A DNA stretch of 64,000 nucleotides, taken from the NCBI RefSeq assembly GCF_008386505.1, contig NZ_VUNZ01000001.1:1729937-1793936 (forward strand). Direction: 5' to 3'. The notes beneath the pieces were generated by a model. It ran no database searches, was not told the origin of the DNA, and was given only the letters and a program-made list of their open reading frames with translations. Source of the DNA: Chryseobacterium sediminis. GTDB lineage: Bacteria > Bacteroidota > Bacteroidia > Flavobacteriales > Weeksellaceae. The position numbers and the translations under genes were made by a program. This document shows, piece by piece, positions 43,021 to 50,870 of this stretch (position 1 is its first letter; every line of letters starts with the position of its first letter).

Positions 43021-45168
43021 GTGTATATAGATAAAGAAGATTTAGACGAATTAGAGTTTCCGCAATTGCTCGCGGAAATCTCCCCATTTGCGTATTCTCC
43101 GAAAACAAGAGAAAAAATTCTTCAACTTCGCCCAATGGAAATAGACGAGGCGGAACTTTCCTTAAAAAAAACGTCAGAATATCTGTCCAGTTTTGAAAGT
43201 TCAAATGCGATTCCGTTTGATGAATATGAAGATATTGAAAGTGAGCTGAAATTGATGCTGATTGAGAACTACCGTCTGGAAAATGCTGCTTTCATCAAAA
43301 TAAAAACCATCACGGAACAGATCGGAAGACTTCAGAAGTTCTTTCCTACCATGCCCGAAACATTTCCTACTTTATTAGAGGAAGTTTCTGTACTGGAATT
43401 CAGAAAAGAGATCATTGATAAAGTGGATAAGGTTTTCAACCGTTTTGGTGAGGTAAAAAGTGAAGCTTCTCCGGCTTTAAAAGGCTTGAGAACTGAAATC
43501 CAGCTTGCTAAAAAAGCAATTCAGGAAAATTTCAACCGCGCACTGACCACATATGGACAGAGTGACTTTTTGGATGATATACGGGAAACCATTATTGATG
43601 ACCAAAGGGTTCTGGCTGTAAAATCAGGATTCAAAAAAAGAGTCGCCGGAAGAACACTGGGAATTTCCAAAACAGGTTCCATTACTTACATTCAGCCGGA
43701 TAGTGTTGTAAAGCATTACTTCAAACTTCGTGAAAGTGAAGAGGAAGAGAAAAAAGAAATTGATAAAGTTCTCCGACAGCTTACCACAGAACTGGCAGAG
43801 TTTCAACCTCAGCTGTGGAGGTATCAGGTTTATATTTTTGACCTAGATCTTACAAGAGCGAAAGCTAAGTTTGCGGATTTAGTGAACGGAATTCTTCCCA
43901 AGATCAACCGTCACAAGACATTAAAACTTAAAGACGCTTATCATCCGTTGTTATGGTTGAGAAATAAAGTAGAGAATAAAACAATTCACCCTCAGACTCT
44001 TGCTTTAACGGAACATAACAGAATTATTTGTATTTCCGGGCCCAATGCCGGTGGAAAATCAATTACTCTGAAAACAGTGGGATTATTGCAGTTGATGATC
44101 CAGAGTGGTATTCTTGTTCCGGTTCATCCCAAATCTGAAATGTTTTTCTTTGAAAAGATCATGACGGATATTGGTGATAATCAATCCATTGAAAACCATC
44201 TATCGACCTATTCATCAAGATTGAAGAAAATGTCCGGAATTATCCGTGAGGCAGATGCCAATACACTTTTACTGATTGATGAATTCGGTACCGGTTCTGA
44301 TCCGGAACTGGGTGGTGCCCTCGCAGAAAGTTTCATGGAATTTTTCTACGACAAAAAGAGTTTCGCGATTATTACCACTCACTACACCAATATTAAACTG
44401 GTGATAGAACAGCTTCCCAATGCCCAGAATGCAGCAATGCTCTTCAATGAAGAAACTCTGGAGCCAATGTATAAGCTGGAAGTAGGCCAGGCAGGAAGTT
44501 CATTTACTTTTGAAGTTGCAGAAAAGAATAAAATTCCAAGATTTATTATCCATTCTGCCAAGAAAAAGGTAGAGCATGATATCGTTAACCTTGACAAGAC
44601 CATTGTAAAGCTGCAGCAGGAGAAATTTGAAGTTGAAAAGCTGAAATCCGACCTTGCAGAAAGAAAAGAGTCTGTAGAAGATAAGCGTGATAACCTTCAG
44701 AAGCTGAATGATCAGCTTCAGCAGAAACTGTTTAATTTCCAGAAACTGTATGAAGAGGAACACCGTAAGCTTCAGTTCGGGAATAAGATTGAAACGTTCA
44801 TCGACAGTTATACAAAGGGAAAATCCAGAAAAGACGTTGTAAAAGACTTTGTAAAACTTCTTGAGCAGGAGAAATTCAGGAAATTAGGCCACGATAAGGA
44901 CGAAACAAAACGTCTGCAGGTTGTTAAGAGAAAAATCACTCAACAGCTGAAAAAGGAGGAAGTCATTGAAAAAATTGCAGAGACCAATGAAAAACTTGAA
45001 GAACAACGTAAAAGCGACCGTGCCATTTGGATGAAAATCGGACAACGTGTTCGTATTACCGGAAGTACCAGTGTGGGAACGATCGAAAAGATTTCCAGAA
45101 ACAAGGTGATTGTTAATTATGGAACCTTCAAGACAACGATTAATGCAGATGAACTTGAGAGAATTTAA
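43021..45168 (+). CDS. mutS2: MutS2-family ATPase lacking the C-terminal Smr domain
   Basis: 715 residues from a GTG start that aligns with the usual MutS2 N-terminus (DLDELEFPQLLAEISPFA). Core domains are present: N-terminal lever/clamp helices (about 60-310), Walker A GPNAGGKSITLK (about 340), Walker B LLIDEFGTGSDP (about 418), and THYTNIKL. A long charged coiled coil follows (about 520-660), then a small SH3/KOW-like end (GQRVRITGSTSVGTIEKISR). The protein stops there, without the ~80-aa Smr nuclease domain (LDLRG / HGxGxG motifs) of many MutS2 proteins. MutS2 acts on recombination intermediates or on collided ribosomes; without Smr, any nuclease step would need another protein. Confidence 0.92.
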   Translation: MYIDKEDLDELEFPQLLAEISPFAYSPKTREKILQLRPMEIDEAELSLKKTSEYLSSFESSNAIPFDEYEDIESELKLMLIENYRLENAAFIKIKTITEQIGRLQKFFPTMPETFPTLLEEVSVLEFRKEIIDKVDKVFNRFGEVKSEASPALKGLRTEIQLAKKAIQENFNRALTTYGQSDFLDDIRETIIDDQRVLAVKSGFKKRVAGRTLGISKTGSITYIQPDSVVKHYFKLRESEEEEKKEIDKVLRQLTTELAEFQPQLWRYQVYIFDLDLTRAKAKFADLVNGILPKINRHKTLKLKDAYHPLLWLRNKVENKTIHPQTLALTEHNRIICISGPNAGGKSITLKTVGLLQLMIQSGILVPVHPKSEMFFFEKIMTDIGDNQSIENHLSTYSSRLKKMSGIIREADANTLLLIDEFGTGSDPELGGALAESFMEFFYDKKSFAIITTHYTNIKLVIEQLPNAQNAAMLFNEETLEPMYKLEVGQAGSSFTFEVAEKNKIPRFIIHSAKKKVEHDIVNLDKTIVKLQQEKFEVEKLKSDLAERKESVEDKRDNLQKLNDQLQQKLFNFQKLYEEEHRKLQFGNKIETFIDSYTKGKSRKDVVKDFVKLLEQEKFRKLGHDKDETKRLQVVKRKITQQLKKEEVIEKIAETNEKLEEQRKSDRAIWMKIGQRVRITGSTSVGTIEKISRNKVIVNYGTFKTTINADELERI

Positions 45169-45207
45169 TATCTGAAATGAGTTCATTTTTAAACTCATTT
45201 TACGCAA

Positions 45208-45247
45208 ATAGAAAGAGAGAGTGCCGGAAAGTACTCTCTCTTTTTTA
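45208..45247. terminator. Bidirectional terminator between mutS2 and the GEVED gene
   Basis: AAAGAGAGAGT / ACTCTCTCTTT stem with T run on the plus strand and an A/T-rich flank on the other side; serves two convergent genes. Confidence 0.8.
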
Positions 45248-45250
45248 TTT

Positions 45251-46354
45251 TTATTTCTTAATGAATTTTAACCTGATTGCGCTGTTTTTATCTTTCAGCT
45301 GAATAAAATAAATTCCTTCGGATAAATTACTAAGGTTTACTTTATGATCGGAAACTTTTCCTTCATCTGTTTTCTGTCCCAAAACATTATAAATTTCATA
45401 ATCCGTTGCTTCTGAAATTCCGGAAATATTTAAAATATCAGATGCCGGATTGGGATAAATTTCCGGTTTTGTCGATTTTCCAGCTTCGTTCACTCCCAAT
45501 GTAGGGGTAAGAAAGTTTATACCATAATCCTCAACTTCTCCATAAGTAAATGAACCACAAGCATCCGCAGGCACCTCCTGTCTGCACATTACCCTCATTA
45601 CAAGTCCGCAACCATTAATTACAGAGCTTGGCAATATAGGATAACTCGGGATAGAAAATGTGGTTACAACCGGAGTTGTTGATGTCACATTATTTGCAAC
45701 CAATATTCTTTCACTAGCATCAAAAACACCATTGCCATTGATATCTATCCATGCTGTTACAGTAATAGGACTTGGTGTACCGGCCCATGTATTACTCACT
45801 GAAAGCGTATTTCCTACACTTCCTGCTAAAAATTTAATTCTTCGGTCTACATCAGTTCTGTAATCGATATAGTTGGAAGCTCCTGAGTTGCTCACCATTG
45901 GAGCTGTAACTCCTGTTGAATTTACGGTTACATTGGAAATATATACCATTGTTGCATCTATAGAGGCAGTAGTGCAATAATTGAGTGATGTCACAAAAAA
46001 TACCGGATTAGACCACATTCCCTGAGTAGTACATATTTTTGCTACCTGTACTTCATAAACTGTACATGGCTCCAGATTCGTAATAGTAAATGAATTTTGT
46101 CCTGGTACAGGAGTAGCTACCGTCCAGGTAGTAGTTCCAGGTAATCTGTATCTGATAAGATTATTCGGGGTATCCGGATCAGCCGTCCAGGTAACAGTTC
46201 CGGAGGTAAGGGTTATACCGGACATCTGAACACCGGTGGGAACATTTGTATCACAGTAAAATAAAGATTTTGATTCTGCTTCTATTTTGTTTTCTGCCTG
46301 AAAGCTGGAAATACCCAAAATAAAAGAGAATACATAAAGTAGTCTTTTTGTCAT
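45251..46354 (-). CDS. Secreted fibronectin-III/GEVED protein with T9SS sorting domain
   Basis: 367-residue T9SS cargo. Signal peptide (about 1-20, SSFQAEN), a fibronectin type III-like domain (about 34-125: GVQMSGITLTSGTVTWTADP ... LEPCTVYEVQVAKIC), a GEVED domain (about 180-285: TVTAWIDINGNGVFDASERI ... TYGEVEDYGINF), and a type A sorting domain (KPEIYPNPASDILNISG ... LKFIKK). GEVED domains are common in secreted Bacteroidota proteins, often beside peptidase domains, but no enzyme domain is present here. Likely an adhesive or matrix protein. Confidence 0.88.
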   Translation of the reverse strand: MTKRLLYVFSFILGISSFQAENKIEAESKSLFYCDTNVPTGVQMSGITLTSGTVTWTADPDTPNNLIRYRLPGTTTWTVATPVPGQNSFTITNLEPCTVYEVQVAKICTTQGMWSNPVFFVTSLNYCTTASIDATMVYISNVTVNSTGVTAPMVSNSGASNYIDYRTDVDRRIKFLAGSVGNTLSVSNTWAGTPSPITVTAWIDINGNGVFDASERILVANNVTSTTPVVTTFSIPSYPILPSSVINGCGLVMRVMCRQEVPADACGSFTYGEVEDYGINFLTPTLGVNEAGKSTKPEIYPNPASDILNISGISEATDYEIYNVLGQKTDEGKVSDHKVNLSNLSEGIYFIQLKDKNSAIRLKFIKK

Positions 46355-46441
46355 GCTTATTAGTTTTAAAAATTCCTCTGAAAAATAGGATATTTTTCAA
46401 ATATTACCTAGATCTCCTTTATATATTATTGTTTTTTTTAA

Positions 46442-46449
46442 TACTTTTG
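46442..46449 (+). promoter_or_regulatory. -7 box of the mini ABC module
   Basis: TACTTTTG, 40 nt before the ATG at 46490. Confidence 0.45.
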
Positions 46450-46489
46450 AAATTAAAGTACAGAAATCTCATGCTTTTTTTATTAATAT

Positions 46490-46768
46490 ATGCTCAAAAG
46501 TATCTCTATTCTCTGGATCTTTTATAAAAAGATATTGATTCCTGCCTTGCTGTTTTCATTACTGATTTCTTTTCTGGTCCCCTACAGGTTTGAAACATTT
46601 GGATTGAGTTTTCTTTTAATTTCACTTGTTCTTCATTACTTTATTTATGAATTAAGGTTTAAAAGCGAATATTACTTTTATGCCAATTCAGGATTTTCAA
46701 GGACTTTTCTTTGGGCAGGAACAACATTATTGGGGATTATTGTAAAAATTATAATATCGTTTTTATGA
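46490..46768 (+). CDS. Small membrane protein coupled to an ABC ATPase
   Basis: 92 residues with three predicted membrane helices (about 10-30, 36-52, 72-91) and positively charged loops. Its stop codon overlaps the ATG of the following ABC ATPase gene (ATGA), so the two are translationally coupled. Far too small for an ordinary ABC permease, and it lacks a recognisable permease motif. It may be a membrane anchor for the ATPase or a remnant of a larger permease. No family recognised. Confidence 0.7.
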   Translation: MLKSISILWIFYKKILIPALLFSLLISFLVPYRFETFGLSFLLISLVLHYFIYELRFKSEYYFYANSGFSRTFLWAGTTLLGIIVKIIISFL

Positions 46769-47427
46769 GCAAACTTCATGTTGATAGTATAACAAAATCT
46801 TTTAATGAAAGAAAAATTCTGCAGGATATTTATATAGGATGTGAAACAGGAAAAATCATAGGGCTACTAGGCAGAAATGGAAGCGGAAAATCAACACTGT
46901 TAAAAATTATCTTTGGAGTTGTGCATGGTAATACTCAGTTTATAAAATATGACAATACAATTCTGAAAAGTATTTCTGACAGAAAAAACAGGATCTCCTA
47001 CTTGCCACAGGATCTTTTTTTACCAAAAAATATAAAAATAAAAAATCTGATTCCCCTTTTTTGTAATCAAACGAATACTGATCTCCTTTTTACTTCAGAA
47101 TTCGTACAACCTTTCCTTCATGAAAAACCTAAAAACCTTTCTAAAGGTGAACAGAGAATTATTGAAACCCTGATGATCATTTATTCTGAATCTAGTTTTA
47201 TTTTACTGGACGAGCCATTCCACAGTCTTTCCCCCAAGGTTACTGAAGAACTAAAGAAAAATATACTTCGGGAGTCTGCACATAAAGGTTTCATTATTTC
47301 TGATCATAATTTTAATGATGTTCTGGATATTTCTGAACTTATATACCTGCTTTCAGACGGTCATCTGAAACAAATACAAGATTTAAGTGAACTGCAGCGG
47401 TATAATTATCTTCCGAAAAGCATTTAA
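46765..47427 (+). CDS. ABC transporter ATP-binding protein
   Basis: 220 residues from the ATG at 46765; an earlier in-frame ATG at 46711 lies inside the upstream gene and adds nothing conserved. Walker A GLLGRNGSGKSTLLKI, Q-loop YLPQD, signature LSKGEQR (a variant of LSGGQ), Walker B FILLDEPF and an H-loop region ISDHNFNDV are in order. The short length and lack of extra domains fit a simple importer/exporter-type or non-transport ABC ATPase. Its only visible partner is the 92-aa membrane protein it overlaps. Substrate unknown. Confidence 0.88.
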   Translation: MSKLHVDSITKSFNERKILQDIYIGCETGKIIGLLGRNGSGKSTLLKIIFGVVHGNTQFIKYDNTILKSISDRKNRISYLPQDLFLPKNIKIKNLIPLFCNQTNTDLLFTSEFVQPFLHEKPKNLSKGEQRIIETLMIIYSESSFILLDEPFHSLSPKVTEELKKNILRESAHKGFIISDHNFNDVLDISELIYLLSDGHLKQIQDLSELQRYNYLPKSI

Positions 47428-47431
47428 TTTA

Positions 47432-47439
47432 TATATTTG
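47432..47439 (+). promoter_or_regulatory. -7 box of the secreted-protein gene at 47460
   Basis: TATATTTG, 20 nt before the ATG and directly after the ABC gene; suggests a separate transcript. Confidence 0.5.
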
Positions 47440-47459
47440 GGGATCAAAAAAATTTCATA

Positions 47460-48257
47460 ATGACGTTCATAAACAAAGCATTCTACGTATCGGCCTTGAG
47501 TATTTTTTCTTTAGCCCTTGTAAAAGGACAGAATAAAGTTCCTTTCGGAGTGGTAAAAGCTGAAGAAGGATATGCCAATGTACGGGTCCATAAAGACAAT
47601 TACAGAAAAATTGTAGATAAAATCCGTATGCGTAAAGGAGATGTATTTGTTTATGTAAAGCCTGCTCCCGGAGAAACAGAGTGGATCTGGATCAAATATC
47701 CTGAAAAACAGGATGAAGACAAACCATTTGTACGTTATGAAACACTTGATAAAGAAGGAATGGTCAACAAAGAACGTATTGCTTATATAGACCAGCTTCC
47801 GGCCTATACCCCTTCCAAGTCTAAAAACGGGAAATCACTTATTTTCACAGACAATTCTGATCCGAAAGTTCCTACTGCCCAAAGAAGCAAAGTTGTGATT
47901 GATATCTACCCTTCCAACGCCGGCTACCGTAAAAAGGAAAAAGATGCGGAAGGAAAACTTCTTACCATTGATAAAGTAAAACCCTGGGGAATTGGAAATG
48001 ATCTTCCTGAAGGAATGACCGAAATCAAATCGATCCGAGTACAACAGCCCGGAAGAGGTTCTGTCTTTGTAAGAGAGGCCATTAAAAACATGTTCCAGCC
48101 TACTATGGATTTTGAGAACATTGGTGTAACGTCCCTGGACACCGATAATATTTTCTTATACATGATAAACGGTTCAGGAGAAAACAGATACACTACGCTG
48201 TGGACGATCAAGAAGGGAAGAGTAATCAGCCAGATTATTTACCATAATCCGGAATAA
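47460..48257 (+). CDS. Secreted protein of unknown function
   Basis: 265 residues with a signal peptide (about 1-23, LALVKGQ). The N-terminal part KVPFGVVKAEEGYANVRVHK resembles an SH3-like ligand-binding strand pattern (NVR within a bacterial SH3-type segment), and the rest is mixed, with GRGSVFVREAIKNMFQ and TTLWTIKKGRVISQIIYHN at the end. No catalytic motif. It has its own promoter and is followed by a cobalamin riboswitch that belongs to the next transcript. No function proposed. Confidence 0.65.
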   Translation: MTFINKAFYVSALSIFSLALVKGQNKVPFGVVKAEEGYANVRVHKDNYRKIVDKIRMRKGDVFVYVKPAPGETEWIWIKYPEKQDEDKPFVRYETLDKEGMVNKERIAYIDQLPAYTPSKSKNGKSLIFTDNSDPKVPTAQRSKVVIDIYPSNAGYRKKEKDAEGKLLTIDKVKPWGIGNDLPEGMTEIKSIRVQQPGRGSVFVREAIKNMFQPTMDFENIGVTSLDTDNIFLYMINGSGENRYTTLWTIKKGRVISQIIYHNPE

Positions 48258-48263
48258 ATTCAT

Positions 48264-48271
48264 TATTTTTG
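48264..48271 (+). promoter_or_regulatory. -7 box upstream of the cobalamin riboswitch
   Basis: TATTTTTG immediately after the stop codon of the preceding gene; predicts a transcript starting near 48276, about 28 nt before the riboswitch P1 stem. Confidence 0.6.
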
Positions 48272-48303
48272 CACCCGAAAAGTTTTAACGCTTATTCATC
48301 ACA

Positions 48304-48460
48304 GAAATTGGTTCTGCATCACTGCAGATTAAAAGGGAACCGTGTGAAAATCACGGACTGTCGCGCAACTGTAAGTAACTGAAATCTTTATCAAAGATCC
48401 ACTGTGCGAGGCATGGGAAGGAGATAAAAGATGTTACAAGTCAGGAGACCTGCCTATTTC
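48304..48460 (+). ncRNA. Cobalamin (B12) riboswitch
   Basis: Near-consensus aptamer. P1 stem: GAAATTGG (48304-48311) with CCTATTTC (48453-48460), one mismatch. Core elements in order: AAAAGGGAACCGTGTGAAAA, TCACGGACTGTCGCGCAACT, CACTGTGCGAGGCATGGGAA, then the B12 box AAGTCAGGAGACCTGCC. The whole conserved frame (GCGCAACTGTAAGT, GAGGCATGGGAAGG, AAGTCAGGAGACCTGCC) is intact, so it should bind an adenosyl- or methylcobalamin-type ligand. Downstream, CTCCTG at 48528-48533 is complementary to CAGGAG at 48442-48447 and might form part of an expression platform. The first gene after it is an acyl-CoA thioesterase, not a B12 transport or synthesis gene. Confidence 0.92.
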
Positions 48461-48588
48461 TTTAAACAAATAACTTTCGCGATTTGAAGTTGTATTGATC
48501 TGATGGATTGTTTCAGGGCTCTCTAAGCTCCTGTCATTATTCTGTTGTTTTAATATCGTTTTCATTTCGCTTTAATTAATAATGATAT

Positions 48589-48972
48589 ATGACTACAGAA
48601 GAAAGAATTGAAGCATCCGAAACCAGAATCTTTAAAGCGGTTTTTCCTAACACAACCAATCATTACGATACCCTTTTTGGTGGTACGGCCATGCAGCTGA
48701 TGGACGAAGTAGCTTTTATTACAGCCACCCGATTTGCCAGAAAAAGAGTGGTAACAGTGAGCAGTGACAAGATCGATTTCAAAAAACCTATTCCTGCCGG
48801 AACTATTGTGGAACTGATCGGGAAAGTTTCCTACGTGGGAAAAACCAGTATGAAAGTAAATGTTGAGATCTATACTGAGCAGATGTATTCCTATGAAAGA
48901 GAAAAAGCTATTGTAGGTGATTTTACTTTTGTAGCGATTGACGAATTCAAGAAACCAATTCAGATACTATAA
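48589..48972 (+). CDS. Acyl-CoA thioesterase (YciA-like hotdog fold)
   Basis: 127 residues of the hotdog fold: FPNTTNHYDTLFGGTAMQLMDEVAFITATRF holds the conserved central helix with catalytic Asp (MDE), and VVTVSSDKIDFKKPIPAGTIVELIGKV the following strands. Hydrolyses acyl-CoA to free acid and CoA; YciA-type enzymes have broad chain-length range. The gene stands 128 bp after a cobalamin riboswitch with no clear promoter between, so it may be B12-regulated or may have inherited the leader of a lost gene. Confidence 0.85.
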   Translation: MTTEERIEASETRIFKAVFPNTTNHYDTLFGGTAMQLMDEVAFITATRFARKRVVTVSSDKIDFKKPIPAGTIVELIGKVSYVGKTSMKVNVEIYTEQMYSYEREKAIVGDFTFVAIDEFKKPIQIL

Positions 48973-49024
48973 ATGATGATTCGGGCGGCCTTTGGCCGCC
49001 CGAGTCTTTCTATTTTCAATAAAT

Positions 49025-49615
49025 TTATTTCACAACTTTCTCTGTTTCCAGACTTCTGTTCAAAAGAAGTTCAAAAGCCTCACCCATTTCATCTGATGCT
49101 CTGCCAATTGCATTTTCAAGCATATTTCGGATTTGTTTTTCTGTTACTCCGGCTTCCGTCCAGCTTTTTCCTGAAGTATGAGAATTTAAAATAAACGGCA
49201 TAATTCTGTCGATCCCACAGGCAAAAATAGCATCAGGCGTTTTCTCATCCTCAAATTCCAGCCATAGATTAAAGAATTCTGAGCGTAAAGGTTCATCCAG
49301 AATTCCAAAGATCTTTTGGGCAGATGCTTTTTCTCTTTCAAATTTCCCAACCATTGCTTTTTCATCAAAAATAAAAGTATCTCCAGCTTCTATTTCTACC
49401 AAATCATGAATAGAAAGCATTCTTATTACTCTCAGCAAATCAATATCTGCACGGTTTTTAGCATACGGATAAAGGATCTGAGCCAGAATAATAATCTGCC
49501 AGGAATGTTCTGCGGTATTCTCTCTTCGGGAATCATCAGCATTATAATTTCTTCGCTGTACATTTTTCAGGGCATCTACTGCCAGAATAAAGTCAATCTC
49601 TTTCTGAATTTTCAT
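49025..49615 (-). CDS. HD-domain phosphohydrolase (YfbR-like 5'-deoxynucleotidase family)
   Basis: 196 residues. HD-domain metal ligands: His in ENTAEHSWQI (about residue 37), HD in LSIHDLVEIEAGDTFIFD (about 70-71) and the later Asp in GIDRIMPFI. The layout fits the HD_3/YfbR group, which dephosphorylates deoxynucleoside monophosphates, though other phosphate esters are possible. Starts one base after the stop of the upstream gene, so the two are co-transcribed. Confidence 0.83.
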   Translation of the reverse strand: MKIQKEIDFILAVDALKNVQRRNYNADDSRRENTAEHSWQIIILAQILYPYAKNRADIDLLRVIRMLSIHDLVEIEAGDTFIFDEKAMVGKFEREKASAQKIFGILDEPLRSEFFNLWLEFEDEKTPDAIFACGIDRIMPFILNSHTSGKSWTEAGVTEKQIRNMLENAIGRASDEMGEAFELLLNRSLETEKVVK

Positions 49616-49616
49616 C

Positions 49617-50318
49617 TTACTTTTTATTTCTGTTATATTGATCTGCAGGATATACCTTTGTTTTGGTAATCCATTTATTATTGATCTTTTCTTTAGTTAT
49701 TACTTTCACCTGATCTTCATTGGTCATATCCTCTTCTTTTTCAAAGACTTTCTCCAGTCCTTTATTGGGAATAACGGCATATTCAGTAGTAAAAATATCG
49801 CAGCAACCAGACTTTCCGTAGGAGATTAGTCGTTTGCGTTTGGCATCAACATCAAAGATATCCAGACCGTTTGAACCCAGCTCTGTAAGTTCGTCACTTT
49901 TTACAAACCCCATTCTTGTTTTGTTGAAGACATATACATCATAAGATGCACCACTATAATTTCCCATATTTCCGTTTCTTATTGCCACGTCTTCTGTTCC
50001 GTCAAAATTAAAGTCATCTATTATCACTACCCGCTGATCTTTTGAAAGAGGCATCAACTTATTTTGAATCAGTTTTTGCCCTTGTTCAGCATATAAAACA
50101 AGATCATCAGAAACAAAAGTCTGTACTTTGCTGTTTTTGCTATCAAACAACTCCACCGTTCCTTTTCCTCCACATCTGTCATCATAACAGTTTTCTATCT
50201 GGATGATAGCATCGTAGCTCTTCGACACATTTTTAATTTCAAACTGATATTGTCCGAAACATGCAGGCCCAAATAAAACAAATGCTGATAAATGCTTATA
50301 TGTATGGAATAAATTCAT
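49617..50318 (-). CDS. Secreted protein with XAC2610-like repeat domain
   Basis: 233 residues from the ATG at 50318 with a signal peptide ending near ACFGQ. The start is chosen because a -7 box at 50354-50361 lies downstream of the alternative start at 50369. The segment VVIIDDFNFDGTEDVAIRNG followed by GASYDVYVFN matches the FG-GAP-like calcium-binding pattern of XAC2610-type proteins. Several Cys residues (CYDDRC, GCC) may form disulfides. Function of the family is not well known. Upstream partner of the HD-domain gene in a two-gene operon. Confidence 0.72.
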   Translation of the reverse strand: MNLFHTYKHLSAFVLFGPACFGQYQFEIKNVSKSYDAIIQIENCYDDRCGGKGTVELFDSKNSKVQTFVSDDLVLYAEQGQKLIQNKLMPLSKDQRVVIIDDFNFDGTEDVAIRNGNMGNYSGASYDVYVFNKTRMGFVKSDELTELGSNGLDIFDVDAKRKRLISYGKSGCCDIFTTEYAVIPNKGLEKVFEKEEDMTNEDQVKVITKEKINNKWITKTKVYPADQYNRNKK

Positions 50319-50353
50319 GGTAATAGTAAATAGATTTAGGTGCTTTTTCCTAA

Positions 50354-50361
50354 CAAAAATA
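50354..50361 (-). promoter_or_regulatory. -7 box of the XAC2610-like/HD operon
   Basis: TATTTTTG on the minus strand, 35 nt before the ATG at 50318. Confidence 0.55.
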
Positions 50362-50369
50362 CGAATCAT

Positions 50370-50870
50370 AATACCGATCTCAAAATTCCGGCCTTATTAT
50401 CTGTAAGGATCTGAAACAAATGAACTGCCATTAAATACAGGAGTATTCATTGATAAGAAGCTGTTTCCCGCTATACGCTCATACTCCTCGCGCCTCATCT
50501 GAAGCCAATCTGCTGTGGGGTAACCGCTGCTATCGGGGCTAGAGGATAATGAGTAACGAGATAATTAATGAATAATAAGTAATTAGTAATGGGTAATCTC
50601 ATTTATTTCTGCATATTTTTCCAATTATATCAAAAATTTTAGCAACTTTTTCAACAATTTTTCAGCAAATTCATTTTTCTTAAAATTCACAATGAAAATT
50701 ATTTAATTGATTATCAATCATTTATGTTATTTATTTTAAAAATTTCACTACTTTGTATTGCATAATACCATTTTATTTACATATCTTTGTAATGTAAAAT
50801 CGAAATAGGTACAACTAGCTAGGTTCCGAACTTCGAAAATTATATAACTAATTAACAAAACTTATCAAAG
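50370..50870. other. Intergenic region with a GC-richer dispersed-repeat remnant and the padR promoter
   Basis: 501 bp without a gene. 50458-50542 is clearly less AT-rich than its surroundings and contains TTTCCCGCTATACGCTCATA, ACTCCTCGCGCC and CGCTGCTATCGGGGCTAGAG, which I recognise as a recurring intergenic element in Chryseobacterium-like genomes (from memory, not checked). It is followed by a degenerate TAATGAGTAA-type tract (50549-50600), then the padR promoter. Confidence 0.55.
50782..50789 (+). promoter_or_regulatory. -7 box of the padR-pspC operon
   Basis: TATCTTTG, 81 nt before the padR ATG, leaving a long leader. The DNA between holds CTAGCTAG-like palindromic bases (50815-50822) that could be an operator for PadR. 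Confidence 0.5.

Noticed and set aside
42857..43204. 115-aa frame on the minus strand in front of mutS2
   Set aside because: It overlaps the mutS2 N-terminus antisense and shows only AT-rich composition with no family features.
50405..50560. Possible structured RNA or tRNA in the GC-richer stretch
   Set aside because: No cloverleaf or known riboswitch consensus could be drawn; it fits better as a dispersed repeat remnant.
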